A stretch of DNA of 64,000 nt from Clostridium sardiniense (GCF_016907995.1 NZ_JAFBDA010000002.1:1-64000), one strand, 5' to 3'; shown: positions 17,701 to 27,267, numbered from the stretch's first letter. Translations and numbers: made by a program. The notes: generated from the letters alone by a model not told the origin.

Positions 17701-17944
17701 GATGAAAAATTTTAATTAAGAGAGTATTATACCTCGGGCAGGAAAAAATTCTATGCTAAGGTATTTTTTTATACTTAAATTTAATATTTTAATAAGAATT
17801 ATATTTAATTTATTTAAATAATCGTTAAGTAAAAAAAGATAATCATTTTGGGAATAATAAAATATAAATGTTATTATCTGTAGAATACAAGTGAGTATTT
17901 AAATTAATTTTATAAAATGAAACAATAGGAGGAGATGAGGATTA
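17701..17944. other. Intergenic DNA upstream of the ABC exporter pair
   Basis: Holds the small unit's terminator (17730-17770) and then about 170 AT-rich bases that must contain the exporter promoter. GGAGGAGATGAGG precedes the exporter ATG. No inverted repeat obvious enough to call an operator. Confidence 0.4.
17730..17770 (+). terminator. Hairpin terminator after the 24-codon gene
   Basis: TACCT pairs with AGGTA around an inner GCA/TGC pairing, followed by seven T. Confidence 0.65.
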
Positions 17945-19678
17945 ATGAAATTAATTTTAAGGTATTTAAAAAACTACAAATTACTGTTCATAATAAATGT
18001 GATATCTGTATTTGGTTTTGCATTAGTTGAGCTCGGGATACCAACAGTAATGGCAAAGATAATAGATATTGGTATAGTAGAAAATGATATACCGTATATA
18101 AGAAAAATGGGAATTATTATTGTAGTTATTTCTATAATAGGATCTATGGGAACAATTTTACTTGGATATTGTTCATCAAAGATTTCGACAAGTGTAACAA
18201 GAGATATTAGAAATGATATATTCGAAAAGGCACAAGAATTTTCTCATAGTGAGTATGATAAGTTTGGCATATCTTCAATGATTACTAGAACTACAAATGA
18301 TGCTTTCCAATTGCAACAATTCGTAAATACTGTTCTAAGGGTCGCACTTATAACTCCAATCATGTTTACAATTAGTTTAATAATGATAATAAGAACAAGT
18401 TTATCCCTATCTTTGGTTTTAGCTGTCACAATTCCATTTATAATTGCTGGAGTTGTAATCATAGCTAAGGTTTCTCACCCAATGTCAAAAAGTCAGCAAA
18501 AAGGTTTAGATAAATTAAATCGTATATCTAGAGAAAATCTAACTGGTATAAGGGTAATAAGAGCCTTTGGAAATGATGATCATGAAACTGAGAGATTTAA
18601 AGATACAAATGAGAATTATGCAAAAATTTCTAAAAAGCTTAATAAACTTATGGCAATTACTCAACCGACTTTCTTTTTCTTACTTAATATAGCTATAATA
18701 GCTATATTCTGGATATCAAGCAAGATGATAAATGTAGGCTCATTAGAAGTTGGGCAATTAGTTGCGTTTATAGAATATCTATTCCACGCAATGTTTTCAA
18801 TTATGTTATTTTCACTAGTATTCGTAATGTATCCAAGAGCTGAAGTTTCAGCAAATAGAATACAAGAATTATTAGAAGAAGAACCTCTAATAAAGAGTCC
18901 TAAAAAAGGTGTAATAGATACAGTAGAAGAGGGATATATAGAAGTTAATAATGTTACATTTACTTATCCATATGGAGAAGAACCAGTACTTAAAAATATA
19001 TCCTTTACTGCAAAGAAAGGGGAAACAGTAGCCTTTATAGGTAGTACTGGAAGTGGTAAGAGTACACTTATTAATTTAATACCAAGATTTTATGATGTTA
19101 CAGAAGGTAGCATAAAAATAGATGGAGTAGATGTAAGAGAATATGACCTTAAGGCCCTAAGAAAGAAAATAGGTTTCATTCCACAAAAAACTTTACTATT
19201 TACAGGTAGTATAGGTCAAAATATAAAGTTTGGTAAAAGAGATGCAAATACAGGAGAACTTGAACATTCAGCTAAAGTAGCTCAAGCTTATGAATTTATA
19301 TCAAAGAAACCTCATAAATTTGATGAAGAAATTAGTGAAGGTGGATCTAATGTATCTGGTGGGCAAAAGCAAAGATTATCTATAGCAAGAGCTGTAGTTA
19401 GAAGACCAGAAATATATATATTTGATGATAGTTTCTCAGCATTAGATTTTAAGACAGATGCAGTTTTAAGAGCTAAATTAAAAGAAGAAACTCAAGATTC
19501 CATAGTTTTAATAGTAGCACAAAGAATAAGTTCAATTTTGGATGCAGATAAGATTATAGTGCTTAATGAAGGGGAAGTTGTAGGAGAAGGTACTCACAGA
19601 GAATTACTTGAAAACTGTGAAATCTATTATGAAATAGCAACATCCCAGCTTACAGAGGAGGAATTAAAAGATGCGTAG
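17945..19678 (+). CDS. Heterodimeric ABC exporter subunit 1 (degenerate Walker B)
   Basis: A half-transporter: about six membrane helices (1-300) then a nucleotide-binding domain. Walker A GSTGSGKST is at about 366-374, the signature VSGGQ at 470-474 and Walker B IYIFDDS near 491-497. The catalytic Glu after Walker B is Asp, the mark of the non-hydrolysing site in BmrCD/LmrCD-type pairs. GGAGGAG precedes the ATG. It overlaps the next half-transporter gene by 8 bases. Likely a drug or lipid exporter; substrate unknown. The TetR gene downstream may control the pair. Confidence 0.9.
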   Translation: MKLILRYLKNYKLLFIINVISVFGFALVELGIPTVMAKIIDIGIVENDIPYIRKMGIIIVVISIIGSMGTILLGYCSSKISTSVTRDIRNDIFEKAQEFSHSEYDKFGISSMITRTTNDAFQLQQFVNTVLRVALITPIMFTISLIMIIRTSLSLSLVLAVTIPFIIAGVVIIAKVSHPMSKSQQKGLDKLNRISRENLTGIRVIRAFGNDDHETERFKDTNENYAKISKKLNKLMAITQPTFFFLLNIAIIAIFWISSKMINVGSLEVGQLVAFIEYLFHAMFSIMLFSLVFVMYPRAEVSANRIQELLEEEPLIKSPKKGVIDTVEEGYIEVNNVTFTYPYGEEPVLKNISFTAKKGETVAFIGSTGSGKSTLINLIPRFYDVTEGSIKIDGVDVREYDLKALRKKIGFIPQKTLLFTGSIGQNIKFGKRDANTGELEHSAKVAQAYEFISKKPHKFDEEISEGGSNVSGGQKQRLSIARAVVRRPEIYIFDDSFSALDFKTDAVLRAKLKEETQDSIVLIVAQRISSILDADKIIVLNEGEVVGEGTHRELLENCEIYYEIATSQLTEEELKDA

Positions 19679-21461
19679 AATGAAGAATTTAAAGACAACT
19701 TTTAAAAATATTTCTCCATATGTTAAACCATACAAAATAGGATTTATAGCCTCTATATTATTTATAATAGGTGCAGCAACTATAAGTGCAGTATCACCTA
19801 AGGTTGAAGGGCTTATAATAACTCAACTTACTGAAGATGTAATAGAAATGGCAAAGGGTATATCAGGTGTTACTGTAAACTTTACTTATATTACTAAAAT
19901 ACTTGTAATTCTTGGATGTCTTTATACAACTTATACTATATTAACTTACGCAGCAAACTTTTTATTAACAAATGCAATTCAAAACACTATTAGGGACTTA
20001 AGAAATGCAGTACAAAATAAAATTAGAAAATTACCTATAAGTTATTTTGATAGCAATAGTTATGGAGATGTTTTAAGTCGTATATCAAATGATGTTGATA
20101 CAATATCTAATGCACTTCAACAAAGTTTTAGCCAGGTAATAAATTCTATATTAGCTGTAACATTAGCACTTGCAATGATGTTTACTATCAATGTAAAAAT
20201 GGCACTTTTAGCAATGCTTATAATTCCAATTAGCTATCTTGTTTCAAGATTTATTGTAGGTAAATCACAAAATTTATTTGAAAAACAGCAAAATGCTTTG
20301 GGAAAATTAAATGGTACAGTTCAAGAAATGTATACAGGATTTAATGAAATAAAATTATATGGAAAACAAGAGGATGCAATATCAGAATTTAAAGAAATAA
20401 ATGAAGAGCTTTGTACTAATGGGTTTAAAGCACAATTTGTATCTGGTATTATGTCACCGTTAGTTTCATTAGTGACATATTTGGGAATAGCTGTAATGGC
20501 ATTTATAGGTCCAGTTTATGCTATAAAGGGAATAATAACAGTAGGTAATCTGCAAGCCTTCATTCGTTATATATGGCAAATTAATCAACCTCTTTCTCAA
20601 ATAACTCAATTATCTTCAACTATACAATCAGCTTTTGCAGCTATGGAACGTGTATTTGAAATATTAAATGAGAAGGAAGAGACACCTGATCCAGTAAATT
20701 CAGTAAAGATAAAAGAATTACGTGGAGATGTCACATTTGAGCATGTTAAATTTGGATATAATGATGATAAGATATTAATAAATGATTTAAATGCAGAAGT
20801 AAAGAGTGGGCAGATGGTCGCAATAGTTGGACCAACAGGAGCAGGTAAAACTACATTAATAAATTTATTAATGAGATTCTATGATATTAAAGGTGGTTCA
20901 ATTAAGATAGATGGAGTAGATACTAGAGATATGAAACGTGAGGATTTGCGTTCCATGTTTGGTATGGTACTTCAAGATACATGGTTATTTAATGGAACAA
21001 TACATGATAATATAGAGTATGGTAGATTTGGAGCAACAAAAGAAGAGATAGTGAAAGCTGCTAAGATTGCAAATGTACATCACTTTATTAAAACTCTTCC
21101 AGATGGATATAATATGTTCTTGAATGAAGAAGCATCTAATATATCACAGGGAGAAAAGCAGCTTTTAACTATAGCAAGAGCTATAATATCAGACCCGTCA
21201 ATTCTTATACTAGATGAGGCAACAAGTTCAGTAGATACAAGACTCGAACAATTACTTCAAAAAGCTATGCAAAATATAATGAAAGGCAGAACAAGTTTTG
21301 TTATAGCGCATAGACTTTCAACAATACGTAATGCGGATTTAATTTTAGTTATGAATGATGGAAATATTATAGAACAAGGAAATCATGAAGAGCTTATGGC
21401 AAAAGGTGGTTTCTATGAAAAACTTTATAATAGTCAATTTGCAAGCAAAGAAGCAAAATAA
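19671..21461 (+). CDS. Heterodimeric ABC exporter subunit 2 (catalytic Walker B, degenerate signature)
   Basis: Partner of the preceding half-transporter. Membrane domain in residues 1-330; Walker A GPTGAGKTT at about 387-395, Walker B ILILDEATSSVD at about 511 with the catalytic Glu present, and switch AHRLST. Its signature is ISQGE in place of LSGGQ. In the dimer this altered signature would face the Asp-bearing Walker B of subunit 1, so both changes fall in the same, inactive site. That complementarity confirms the two form one exporter. 596 residues is normal. Confidence 0.9.
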   Translation: MRRMKNLKTTFKNISPYVKPYKIGFIASILFIIGAATISAVSPKVEGLIITQLTEDVIEMAKGISGVTVNFTYITKILVILGCLYTTYTILTYAANFLLTNAIQNTIRDLRNAVQNKIRKLPISYFDSNSYGDVLSRISNDVDTISNALQQSFSQVINSILAVTLALAMMFTINVKMALLAMLIIPISYLVSRFIVGKSQNLFEKQQNALGKLNGTVQEMYTGFNEIKLYGKQEDAISEFKEINEELCTNGFKAQFVSGIMSPLVSLVTYLGIAVMAFIGPVYAIKGIITVGNLQAFIRYIWQINQPLSQITQLSSTIQSAFAAMERVFEILNEKEETPDPVNSVKIKELRGDVTFEHVKFGYNDDKILINDLNAEVKSGQMVAIVGPTGAGKTTLINLLMRFYDIKGGSIKIDGVDTRDMKREDLRSMFGMVLQDTWLFNGTIHDNIEYGRFGATKEEIVKAAKIANVHHFIKTLPDGYNMFLNEEASNISQGEKQLLTIARAIISDPSILILDEATSSVDTRLEQLLQKAMQNIMKGRTSFVIAHRLSTIRNADLILVMNDGNIIEQGNHEELMAKGGFYEKLYNSQFASKEAK

Positions 21462-21480
21462 TCTCTAATACAAAGGAAGA

Positions 21481-21520
21481 AATAAAAGCATATATCAATT
21501 TTGATATGTGCTTTTATTTA
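21481..21520 (+). terminator. Terminator after the ABC exporter pair
   Basis: A 17-bp stem (21481-21497 with 21502-21518, one T-G pair) ends in TTTATT. Confidence 0.8.
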
Positions 21521-21642
21521 TTAGATATATGAATAGATATAATAAATAAAAGAAAAAGATATTAAATAATAGATTAAAAAGAATGATTTCTACTTTATGG
21601 TATAATAAGAATAATTTATTTCAAGGTATGGAAGGTGGTAGT

Positions 21643-22218
21643 ATGTCTAATTCTTTAAGCACAAAGAAATCTTTAGCATGTTCATTAAAAAAATTAATGA
21701 GGAAAACTGAGTTAAATAAAATATCTGTAAAGAGCATAGTAGATGATTGCAAAGTCAACAGGCAGACCTTCTATTATCATTTTATAGATATATATGATTT
21801 ACTTGAGTGGATTTATAAAACAGAAGCAATTGAAAGTATATCCGAATGTAAAAGTTATGAGACTTGGACTGAGGGATTTTATAAAATATTTGTTTATATA
21901 GAAAATAATAGAGAGTTTTGTATGAATTCATTAAATTCTTTGGGAAGAAATCATTTAGATAATTATATATACTCGGTAACTAATGATTTAATAATAGGAG
22001 TTATAAATGAGATATCAGAAGGAATGATTGTAGAAGATTCTGATAAGCAATTTATTGCAGATTTTTATACTGTAGCTTTTACAGGACTTGTTGTAAAATG
22101 GATGCATAATGGGATGAGAGAAAAACCAAAGGAAATAATAGAAAAGTTAAGCGAGTTAATAGAAGGCAATTTTTTAAGAGCCTTAGAGAGATATTCTAAA
22201 AAAGAGAATTGTAGTTAA
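21643..22218 (+). CDS. TetR/AcrR-family regulator (DhaS-like)
   Basis: The N-terminal DNA-binding domain reads KKSLACSLKKLMRKTELNKI, SVKSIVDDCKVNRQTFYYHF, IDIYDLLEWIYKTE, a standard TetR helix-turn-helix. The C-terminal helical domain is of the TetR_C type found in DhaS and relatives. I chose ATG 21643 because GGAAGGTGG lies 7-8 bases upstream; an ATG 60 bases earlier has no such site. Same strand and directly downstream of the ABC exporter, so exporter control is plausible but not shown. Confidence 0.85.
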   Translation: MSNSLSTKKSLACSLKKLMRKTELNKISVKSIVDDCKVNRQTFYYHFIDIYDLLEWIYKTEAIESISECKSYETWTEGFYKIFVYIENNREFCMNSLNSLGRNHLDNYIYSVTNDLIIGVINEISEGMIVEDSDKQFIADFYTVAFTGLVVKWMHNGMREKPKEIIEKLSELIEGNFLRALERYSKKENCS

Positions 22219-22240
22219 TAAAAATATACTAATTTTAAAT

Positions 22241-22277
22241 AATAAGAATAATAATTTATTATTCTTATTATTTTTTT
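22241..22277 (+). terminator. Terminator after the TetR gene
   Basis: A 14-bp AT-only perfect stem (22241-22254 with 22256-22269) is followed by TTTTTTT. Low GC makes it weaker than others here. Confidence 0.6.
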
Positions 22278-22326
22278 ATTTATTGTCTCTGATTAAAGGG
22301 AGTAAATTATCAGTAGAATATGTTTA

Positions 22327-22355
22327 TTGACATAATAATACTATTATGATAAAAT
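22327..22355 (+). promoter_or_regulatory. Sigma-A-type promoter for the CarD-like gene
   Basis: TTGACA at 22327-22332 and TAAAAT at 22350-22355 with a 17-base spacer, about 64 bases before the start codon. Confidence 0.65.
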
Positions 22356-22418
22356 AAAAAATTTATATATATGTTAAAAGTGTGATATAATATAAATATA
22401 GAAAAAAGGAGGGATTAG

Positions 22419-22910
22419 TTGTTTAATATAGGAGATAAAATAGTTTATCCAAGTCAAGGTGTTGGAATAGTTGATTTCATTGAAACAAAAGAATTTAAAG
22501 GTGAAATGAAAAAATATTATAGGATACATCTTTTTAATAACACAATGAAATTAATGTTACCATTTAGTAGAGTAGAGCAATCAAATATAAGGTTAGTTAG
22601 TGATATTAAAACAATGGATTATAATTTAGACAATATGGATAAATTTATAACTAAAGGTGATGATTTAATGAATCATAACTTTAAAGAAAGATTAGTTATT
22701 AATTCTACAAAAATAAAATCAGGTTTACTATCAGATTATTTTGAAGTTATATGTAATCTTAGTCAAATTGATTCTAAGCATCCTCTAAATACTAGTGAAA
22801 AGCAGATGTTAACTAGTACAAAGAAAATTCTAATTGAAGAGATATGCCAATCTAAAAGTTTATCTAATGAAGAAGCTTCCAATTTATTGGAACTTTCTAT
22901 AGTCTTTTAA
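22419..22910 (+). CDS. CarD-like RNA polymerase-interacting regulator
   Basis: The N-terminal 60 residues are a CarD/TRCF RNA-polymerase-interaction domain: MFNIGDKIVYPSQGVGIVDF, KKYYRIHLFNN, TMKLMLPFSRVEQSNIRLV. The rest is helical and ends in a KQMLTSTKKILIEEICQSK region as in CdnL proteins. 163 residues is typical. CarD proteins bind the RNA polymerase beta subunit and tune promoter-complex stability. The start is TTG, fixed by AAGGAGGG at 22407-22414. A consensus promoter lies upstream; a small gene follows on the same strand. Confidence 0.88.
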   Translation: MFNIGDKIVYPSQGVGIVDFIETKEFKGEMKKYYRIHLFNNTMKLMLPFSRVEQSNIRLVSDIKTMDYNLDNMDKFITKGDDLMNHNFKERLVINSTKIKSGLLSDYFEVICNLSQIDSKHPLNTSEKQMLTSTKKILIEEICQSKSLSNEEASNLLELSIVF

Positions 22911-23015
22911 TTCATAATAATATAAGAAAATACTTCAATATTATTTATAAATAAACTAGGGAAAAGAAAATTTTTGATGTGACCATTTAAATTTTAAATA
23001 AAAAGGAGTGATTAA

Positions 23016-23183
23016 TTGGGAAATTTAATAAAGATAAACATGTATGTAGAAAGAAAAGAACCTAAAGATATAGATATGATTTTATTAAAGGAAAATTTTC
23101 TTTCCTATAATAAGTGGTTAGAAAAAATGAATAAAGAAGATATTATTGAAAGTTATAAAATGTTTTTAACTACAATATCTTAA
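23016..23183 (+). CDS. Small hypothetical protein, 55 residues
   Basis: A TTG start with AAAGGAG 7 bases upstream begins MGNLIKINMYVERKEPKDID and ends MFLTTIS. Soluble, acidic-basic mixed, with one Trp (NKWLEKMNKED). No family recognised. It sits between the CarD-like gene and a strong terminator, so it is probably transcribed with the former or from its own promoter. Confidence 0.65.
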   Translation: MGNLIKINMYVERKEPKDIDMILLKENFLSYNKWLEKMNKEDIIESYKMFLTTIS

Positions 23184-23191
23184 TTTAAGAG

Positions 23192-23228
23192 AAATAAGGC
23201 AGAGTCTAAAGGCTTTGCCTTATTTTAA
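23192..23228 (+). terminator. Terminator after the 55-residue gene
   Basis: AAATAAGGCA pairs with TGCCTTATTT around an inner AG-CT hairpin. Confidence 0.75.
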
Positions 23229-23280
23229 TTTTAGTGATAACTTTATAAGTATAATAAAGTGTAATCTGGAGGGCTAGAAT

Positions 23281-23727
23281 ATGAAAATAATGATTATAAA
23301 TGGACCTAATATAAATATGATTGGGGTTAGAGAAAAAGGTATATATGGTACAAAGAGCTTTGAAGAAATTTGTTCATACATAAGATCAGAAGGAGAAAAA
23401 AGAGGTCATGATATAACTCTTCTTCAAAGTAATTGTGAAGGTAAAATAATAGACTTATTACAAGATGCATACTTTGAAAAGTATGATGGTGTGGTTATAA
23501 ATCCAGGGGCATATACTCATTATAGCTATGCTATACATGATGCTATAAAAGGAAATACAGGAATACCAACTGTTGAAGTACATCTTTCAAATGTTCATGC
23601 AAGAGAAGATTTTAGAAAAGAATCAAAAACTGCACCAGCTTGTATTGGACAGATTGCAGGGTTCGGAGAAAAAGGATATATACTAGCAATTGAAGCATTA
23701 GAAGATTATAAGGAAAAAAATATTTAA
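23281..23727 (+). CDS. aroQ: 3-dehydroquinate dehydratase, type II
   Basis: Third step of the shikimate pathway: 3-dehydroquinate to 3-dehydroshikimate. Family motifs are all present: IINGPNINMIGVREKGIYGT with the catalytic Tyr in IYG, LLQSNCEGKIIDLLQ, INPGAYTHYSYAIHDAI, and EVHLSNVHAREDFRKES. 148 residues is the normal size. GGAGGG lies 7 bases before the ATG. It stands alone here, away from other aro genes. Shikimate products feed aromatic amino acids and, where present, naphthoate quinones. Confidence 0.95.
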   Translation: MKIMIINGPNINMIGVREKGIYGTKSFEEICSYIRSEGEKRGHDITLLQSNCEGKIIDLLQDAYFEKYDGVVINPGAYTHYSYAIHDAIKGNTGIPTVEVHLSNVHAREDFRKESKTAPACIGQIAGFGEKGYILAIEALEDYKEKNI

Positions 23728-23791
23728 TTTAGATTAAATAATATAAAATTAGACATATTATATTGAGATAAGCAAATAGAGTTGGAATTAT

Positions 23792-23840
23792 AAACCTTAA
23801 GTGTAATTATTTAAAGTTACATTTAAGGTTTATTATTTTT
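23792..23840 (+). terminator. Hairpin with T run between aroQ and the ABC-F gene
   Basis: A 15-bp stem (23792-23806 with 23817-23831, one G-U pair) is followed by TATTATTTTT. It may simply end aroQ, or act as an attenuator in the ABC-F leader, about 90 bases before that gene's start. Confidence 0.75.
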
Positions 23841-23929
23841 GTATGAAGATAAATATTTAAAAAGTATTATCTAATCTATTTAATGAAATAATAAACTTAG
23901 GTTTTATTATAAATAAGGAAGTGTTCTAT

Positions 23930-25600
23930 ATGGAGTTAGCTATATTAAATAAAGTAAAGAAAAGCTATGGAAATAGAGATATATTGTATATTGAAAAGTT
24001 TGAGATATTAGATGGAGATAGGATTGGGATAGTAGGTAGGAATGGCTCCGGAAAGACTACATTAATTAAATGCTTAATAGGAGAGATAGATATTGATGAA
24101 GGAGAGAGGTTTATTACAGACAGTTATTCTTATATAAGCCAGATTGAGGATGATTATGGGGATTGTACAGAAGGTAAGATAAAGAGTTTGTTTGCAGCGT
24201 CGGATAAGTATAATGAGTTTTTATCAGGTGGAGAAAAGATAAAAATTAAAATAGTAAATGCACTTAGTGAAAATAAAAATCTTATAATAGCAGATGAACC
24301 AACATCAAATTTAGATAGTTCTAGTATTGAGGTATTAGAAAATATGCTAGAAAGTCATAATGGTTCATTGATTTTAATATCTCATGATAGAGAATTCTTA
24401 GACTGTTTATGCAATTATATAGTAGAAATAGATGATGGAAAGATAAAAAGATATAAAGGTAATTATACAGATTATATAAATCAAAAAAAAGAGGAGAGAA
24501 AGATAGCAGATAGAGAATATCATAGTTATATTAAAGAAAGAGAACGTTTAGAAAAAGCTATATTAAAGAAAGAAGGATTAAGAGATAGAATAAAGAAAGC
24601 CCCAAAAGGAATGGGAAAATCCGAAGCTAAAACTATAAAAATGGGCGATCAAAAGGGAAAGAAAAATATTGATAATAATATCAAAAATATAAAAAGTAGA
24701 ATAAATCATTTAGATATTAAAGAAAAGCCTAAGGATGAAGTAGAAATTATAATAAAGGTAAAAGAAGCAAGAGATTTTAAAGCTAAAATACCAGTAAAGG
24801 TAAAAGATCTAAAATTAACTGTTGGAGATAAGGTTCTAATAGAAGAATGTGAGTTTAGCATAAACAAAGGAGATAAAGTTGCTATTATAGGAGAAAATGG
24901 ATGTGGTAAATCAACTCTCTTAAAGGAAATAATAAAAAATGATAATGACAATATTAAAATTTCTAAAGGGGTAGAAATAGGTTATTTTGATCAAAGTCAA
25001 AAAATATTAGATGAAAGGAAGAGTGTGCTAGAAAATGTAAAAGTGGATTCCTATTATGATGAAAGTTTTATAAGAAGTAAATTAAATAATTTCGGATTTA
25101 AAGGAGAAGCTGTAAATAAAGAAGTTAATTTATTAAGTGGTGGAGAAAGAGTTAAGGTATCACTTTGTAAAATACTTTTATGCGACAATAATTTATTAAT
25201 ATTAGATGAGCCAACAAATTATTTAGATATAAAATCAATGGAAGCTCTTGAATCAGCATTAGTTAATACAGATAAAACAATTATATTAGTTTCACATGAT
25301 AGAAAATTTATATCAAATATATGTAATAAAATTATAGAGATAAAAGATAAGAAAATAAATAAATTTGATGGAAATTATAAAGAGTTAAAAGAATCTATAA
25401 AGAAAAGAGACGAGAGTAAAGTGGAAAAACATAATAAAGATGAAATTTTAGTATTAGAAAATAAAATTTCAGAAGTCATATCAATGCTTTCAATTGAAAC
25501 AGATGTTAATAAAAAAGAGAAGTTAGATAATGAATATAATATACTATTAAAAGATATAAAAAAACTCAAAGAAGAAAATATTAAGAATCTAAACAAGTAA
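23930..25600 (+). CDS. ABC-F ATPase, antibiotic-resistance (ribosome-protection) type
   Basis: Two nucleotide-binding domains with no membrane segment: first Walker A GRNGSGKTT, FLSGGEKIK, LIIADEPTSNLD; second Walker A GENGCGKST, LLSGGERVK, LLILDEPTNYLD. The interdomain linker carries RIKKAPKGMGKSEAKTIKMG, the hallmark of Lsa/Vga/VmlR-type proteins that enter the ribosome E site and dislodge lincosamides, streptogramin A or pleuromutilins. A charged coiled C-terminal tail follows. I chose ATG 23930, with AAGGAAG upstream, over a GTG three codons earlier. Substrate spectrum cannot be read; intrinsic resistance is the inference. Confidence 0.85.
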   Translation: MELAILNKVKKSYGNRDILYIEKFEILDGDRIGIVGRNGSGKTTLIKCLIGEIDIDEGERFITDSYSYISQIEDDYGDCTEGKIKSLFAASDKYNEFLSGGEKIKIKIVNALSENKNLIIADEPTSNLDSSSIEVLENMLESHNGSLILISHDREFLDCLCNYIVEIDDGKIKRYKGNYTDYINQKKEERKIADREYHSYIKERERLEKAILKKEGLRDRIKKAPKGMGKSEAKTIKMGDQKGKKNIDNNIKNIKSRINHLDIKEKPKDEVEIIIKVKEARDFKAKIPVKVKDLKLTVGDKVLIEECEFSINKGDKVAIIGENGCGKSTLLKEIIKNDNDNIKISKGVEIGYFDQSQKILDERKSVLENVKVDSYYDESFIRSKLNNFGFKGEAVNKEVNLLSGGERVKVSLCKILLCDNNLLILDEPTNYLDIKSMEALESALVNTDKTIILVSHDRKFISNICNKIIEIKDKKINKFDGNYKELKESIKKRDESKVEKHNKDEILVLENKISEVISMLSIETDVNKKEKLDNEYNILLKDIKKLKEENIKNLNK

Positions 25601-25809
25601 TTTAAAATATAATAGCATTATATAAAATTTAATTTAAAGGTTAAAAATAAGTTAAAATGATAAAAAAACTTTATATTTTTAACAAATTATAATACAATTA
25701 TATTAATATTTGAAATATTCGGTAAAATTTATTGAATTTAGTAGAAGGGTATATCTACTTATATAATTAAATTTTACTTGTATATAAATATATTTTGGAG
25801 GTGGTAGAT

Positions 25810-27237
25810 GTGATAAACTTGATGATCATTTGTGCTTTGATTCTACTAGTATGTGTAACCTCTACTAAGATTTTATACAAATTTGGGGTACCTATTCTTT
25901 TAATTTTCATCATATTTGGAATGTTATTTGGTTCAGATGGAGTTATAGGAATATATTTTGACAATTACGAATTAACAAGTCAGTTATGTTCAATTGCATT
26001 AATTTTTATAATGTTCTATGGAGGTTTTGGTACCAATTGGAAGATGGCCAAACCTGTCGCAGTACAATCTGTACTACTCTCAACAATAGGAGTTGTTATA
26101 ACAGCAGGACTTACTGGATTATTTTGTTTCTGGGTGTTTAAGACAACTATATTAGAGGGACTGCTTATAGGTTCAGTAATTGCATCCACTGATGCAGCAG
26201 CAGTCTTTGCAATTTTGCGTTCTCAGAAATTAAATTTAAAAGGTTCTTTAGCATCAATATTAGAAGTTGAAAGTGGTAGTAATGATCCATTTGCATATAT
26301 GTTAACAATAATCATATTGGGATTAATGGCAGGTAATGGTTATGGATCAATAGTGCCAATGCTTTTAACTCAAGTAATAATTGGAGTATTATGTGGAGCA
26401 ATTTTAGCAAAAGGAACTGTATATTTATTAAAGCGTGCAAATTTCGAAATAGAAGGATTTTATCCAATATTCGTTACAGCAGTTGCAGTTTTAGCTTATG
26501 CTTTAAGCGAATATTTAGGAGGAAATGGATATTTAAGTGTATATATTGCAGGTATAATAATAGGTAACAAAAAAATACCTCATAAAAAGAGTCTTGTTCA
26601 TTTCTTTGATGGTATATCATGGATAATGCAAATAATGTTATTCTTTATACTTGGATTATTAGCATTTCCGTCACAGTTACCGGCAGTCGCATTTAAAGGT
26701 GTATCAATATCATTATTTATGATTATAATTGCAAGGCCAATTGCAGTATTTGGAATACTAAGCTTCTTTAAGATGACATTTAAAGAAAAGCTTTTTATAT
26801 CATGGGTAGGACTTAGAGGAGCAGCATCTATGGTATTTGCAATCTTTGCTGTAACTTATGGAGTACCTATAAACAATGATATTTTTCATATAATATTCTT
26901 TTTAGCATTATTCTCAGTTGCTGTGCAAGGAACGCTTGTGCCAACTGTAGCAAAAAAGCTTGACTTAGTAGATGATGAATCACCTGTACTAAAAACATTC
27001 AATGATTATAAAAGTGAAAAAAGTACAAAGTTATTAGAAATTAAGGTTAAAAAAGGTAGTAAGTATGCAAATAAGTCAATTATGGATTCAGATATACCAG
27101 AAGAAATTTTAATTGTTATGATAAAACGTGATGGTAATGTATTAGTACCAAAGGGTTCTACTATAATAATGGAAGGTGACATAGTTGTATTAACTGGTGA
27201 GAATTTAGAACAATTAAATGATTTAGTTTCTAATTGA
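25810..27237 (+). CDS. Cation/proton antiporter with RCK-C domain (CvrA/NhaP2-like)
   Basis: A CPA1-family exchanger of K+ or Na+ for protons. About twelve helices span residues 1-385; the key ion-binding stretch is GSVIASTDAAAVFAILRSQK and the paired ESGSNDPFAYMLT follows, as in potassium/proton antiporters. The C-terminal 75 residues (LLEIKVKKGSKYANKSIMDS onward) form a TrkA-C regulatory domain. Start GTG 25810 is chosen because GGAGGTGG ends 6-8 bases upstream; an in-frame TTG at 25795 precedes that site. A converging terminator separates it from the MerR gene. Confidence 0.88.
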   Translation: MINLMIICALILLVCVTSTKILYKFGVPILLIFIIFGMLFGSDGVIGIYFDNYELTSQLCSIALIFIMFYGGFGTNWKMAKPVAVQSVLLSTIGVVITAGLTGLFCFWVFKTTILEGLLIGSVIASTDAAAVFAILRSQKLNLKGSLASILEVESGSNDPFAYMLTIIILGLMAGNGYGSIVPMLLTQVIIGVLCGAILAKGTVYLLKRANFEIEGFYPIFVTAVAVLAYALSEYLGGNGYLSVYIAGIIIGNKKIPHKKSLVHFFDGISWIMQIMLFFILGLLAFPSQLPAVAFKGVSISLFMIIIARPIAVFGILSFFKMTFKEKLFISWVGLRGAASMVFAIFAVTYGVPINNDIFHIIFFLALFSVAVQGTLVPTVAKKLDLVDDESPVLKTFNDYKSEKSTKLLEIKVKKGSKYANKSIMDSDIPEEILIVMIKRDGNVLVPKGSTIIMEGDIVVLTGENLEQLNDLVSN

Positions 27238-27239
27238 TA

Positions 27240-27267
27240 AAAGGACTAGTAAGTATACTAGTCCTTT
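27240..27267. terminator. Bidirectional hairpin between the antiporter and MerR genes
   Basis: AAAGGACTAGTA (27240-27251) pairs perfectly with 27256-27267; the T tail is short on the plus strand. Confidence 0.65.
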
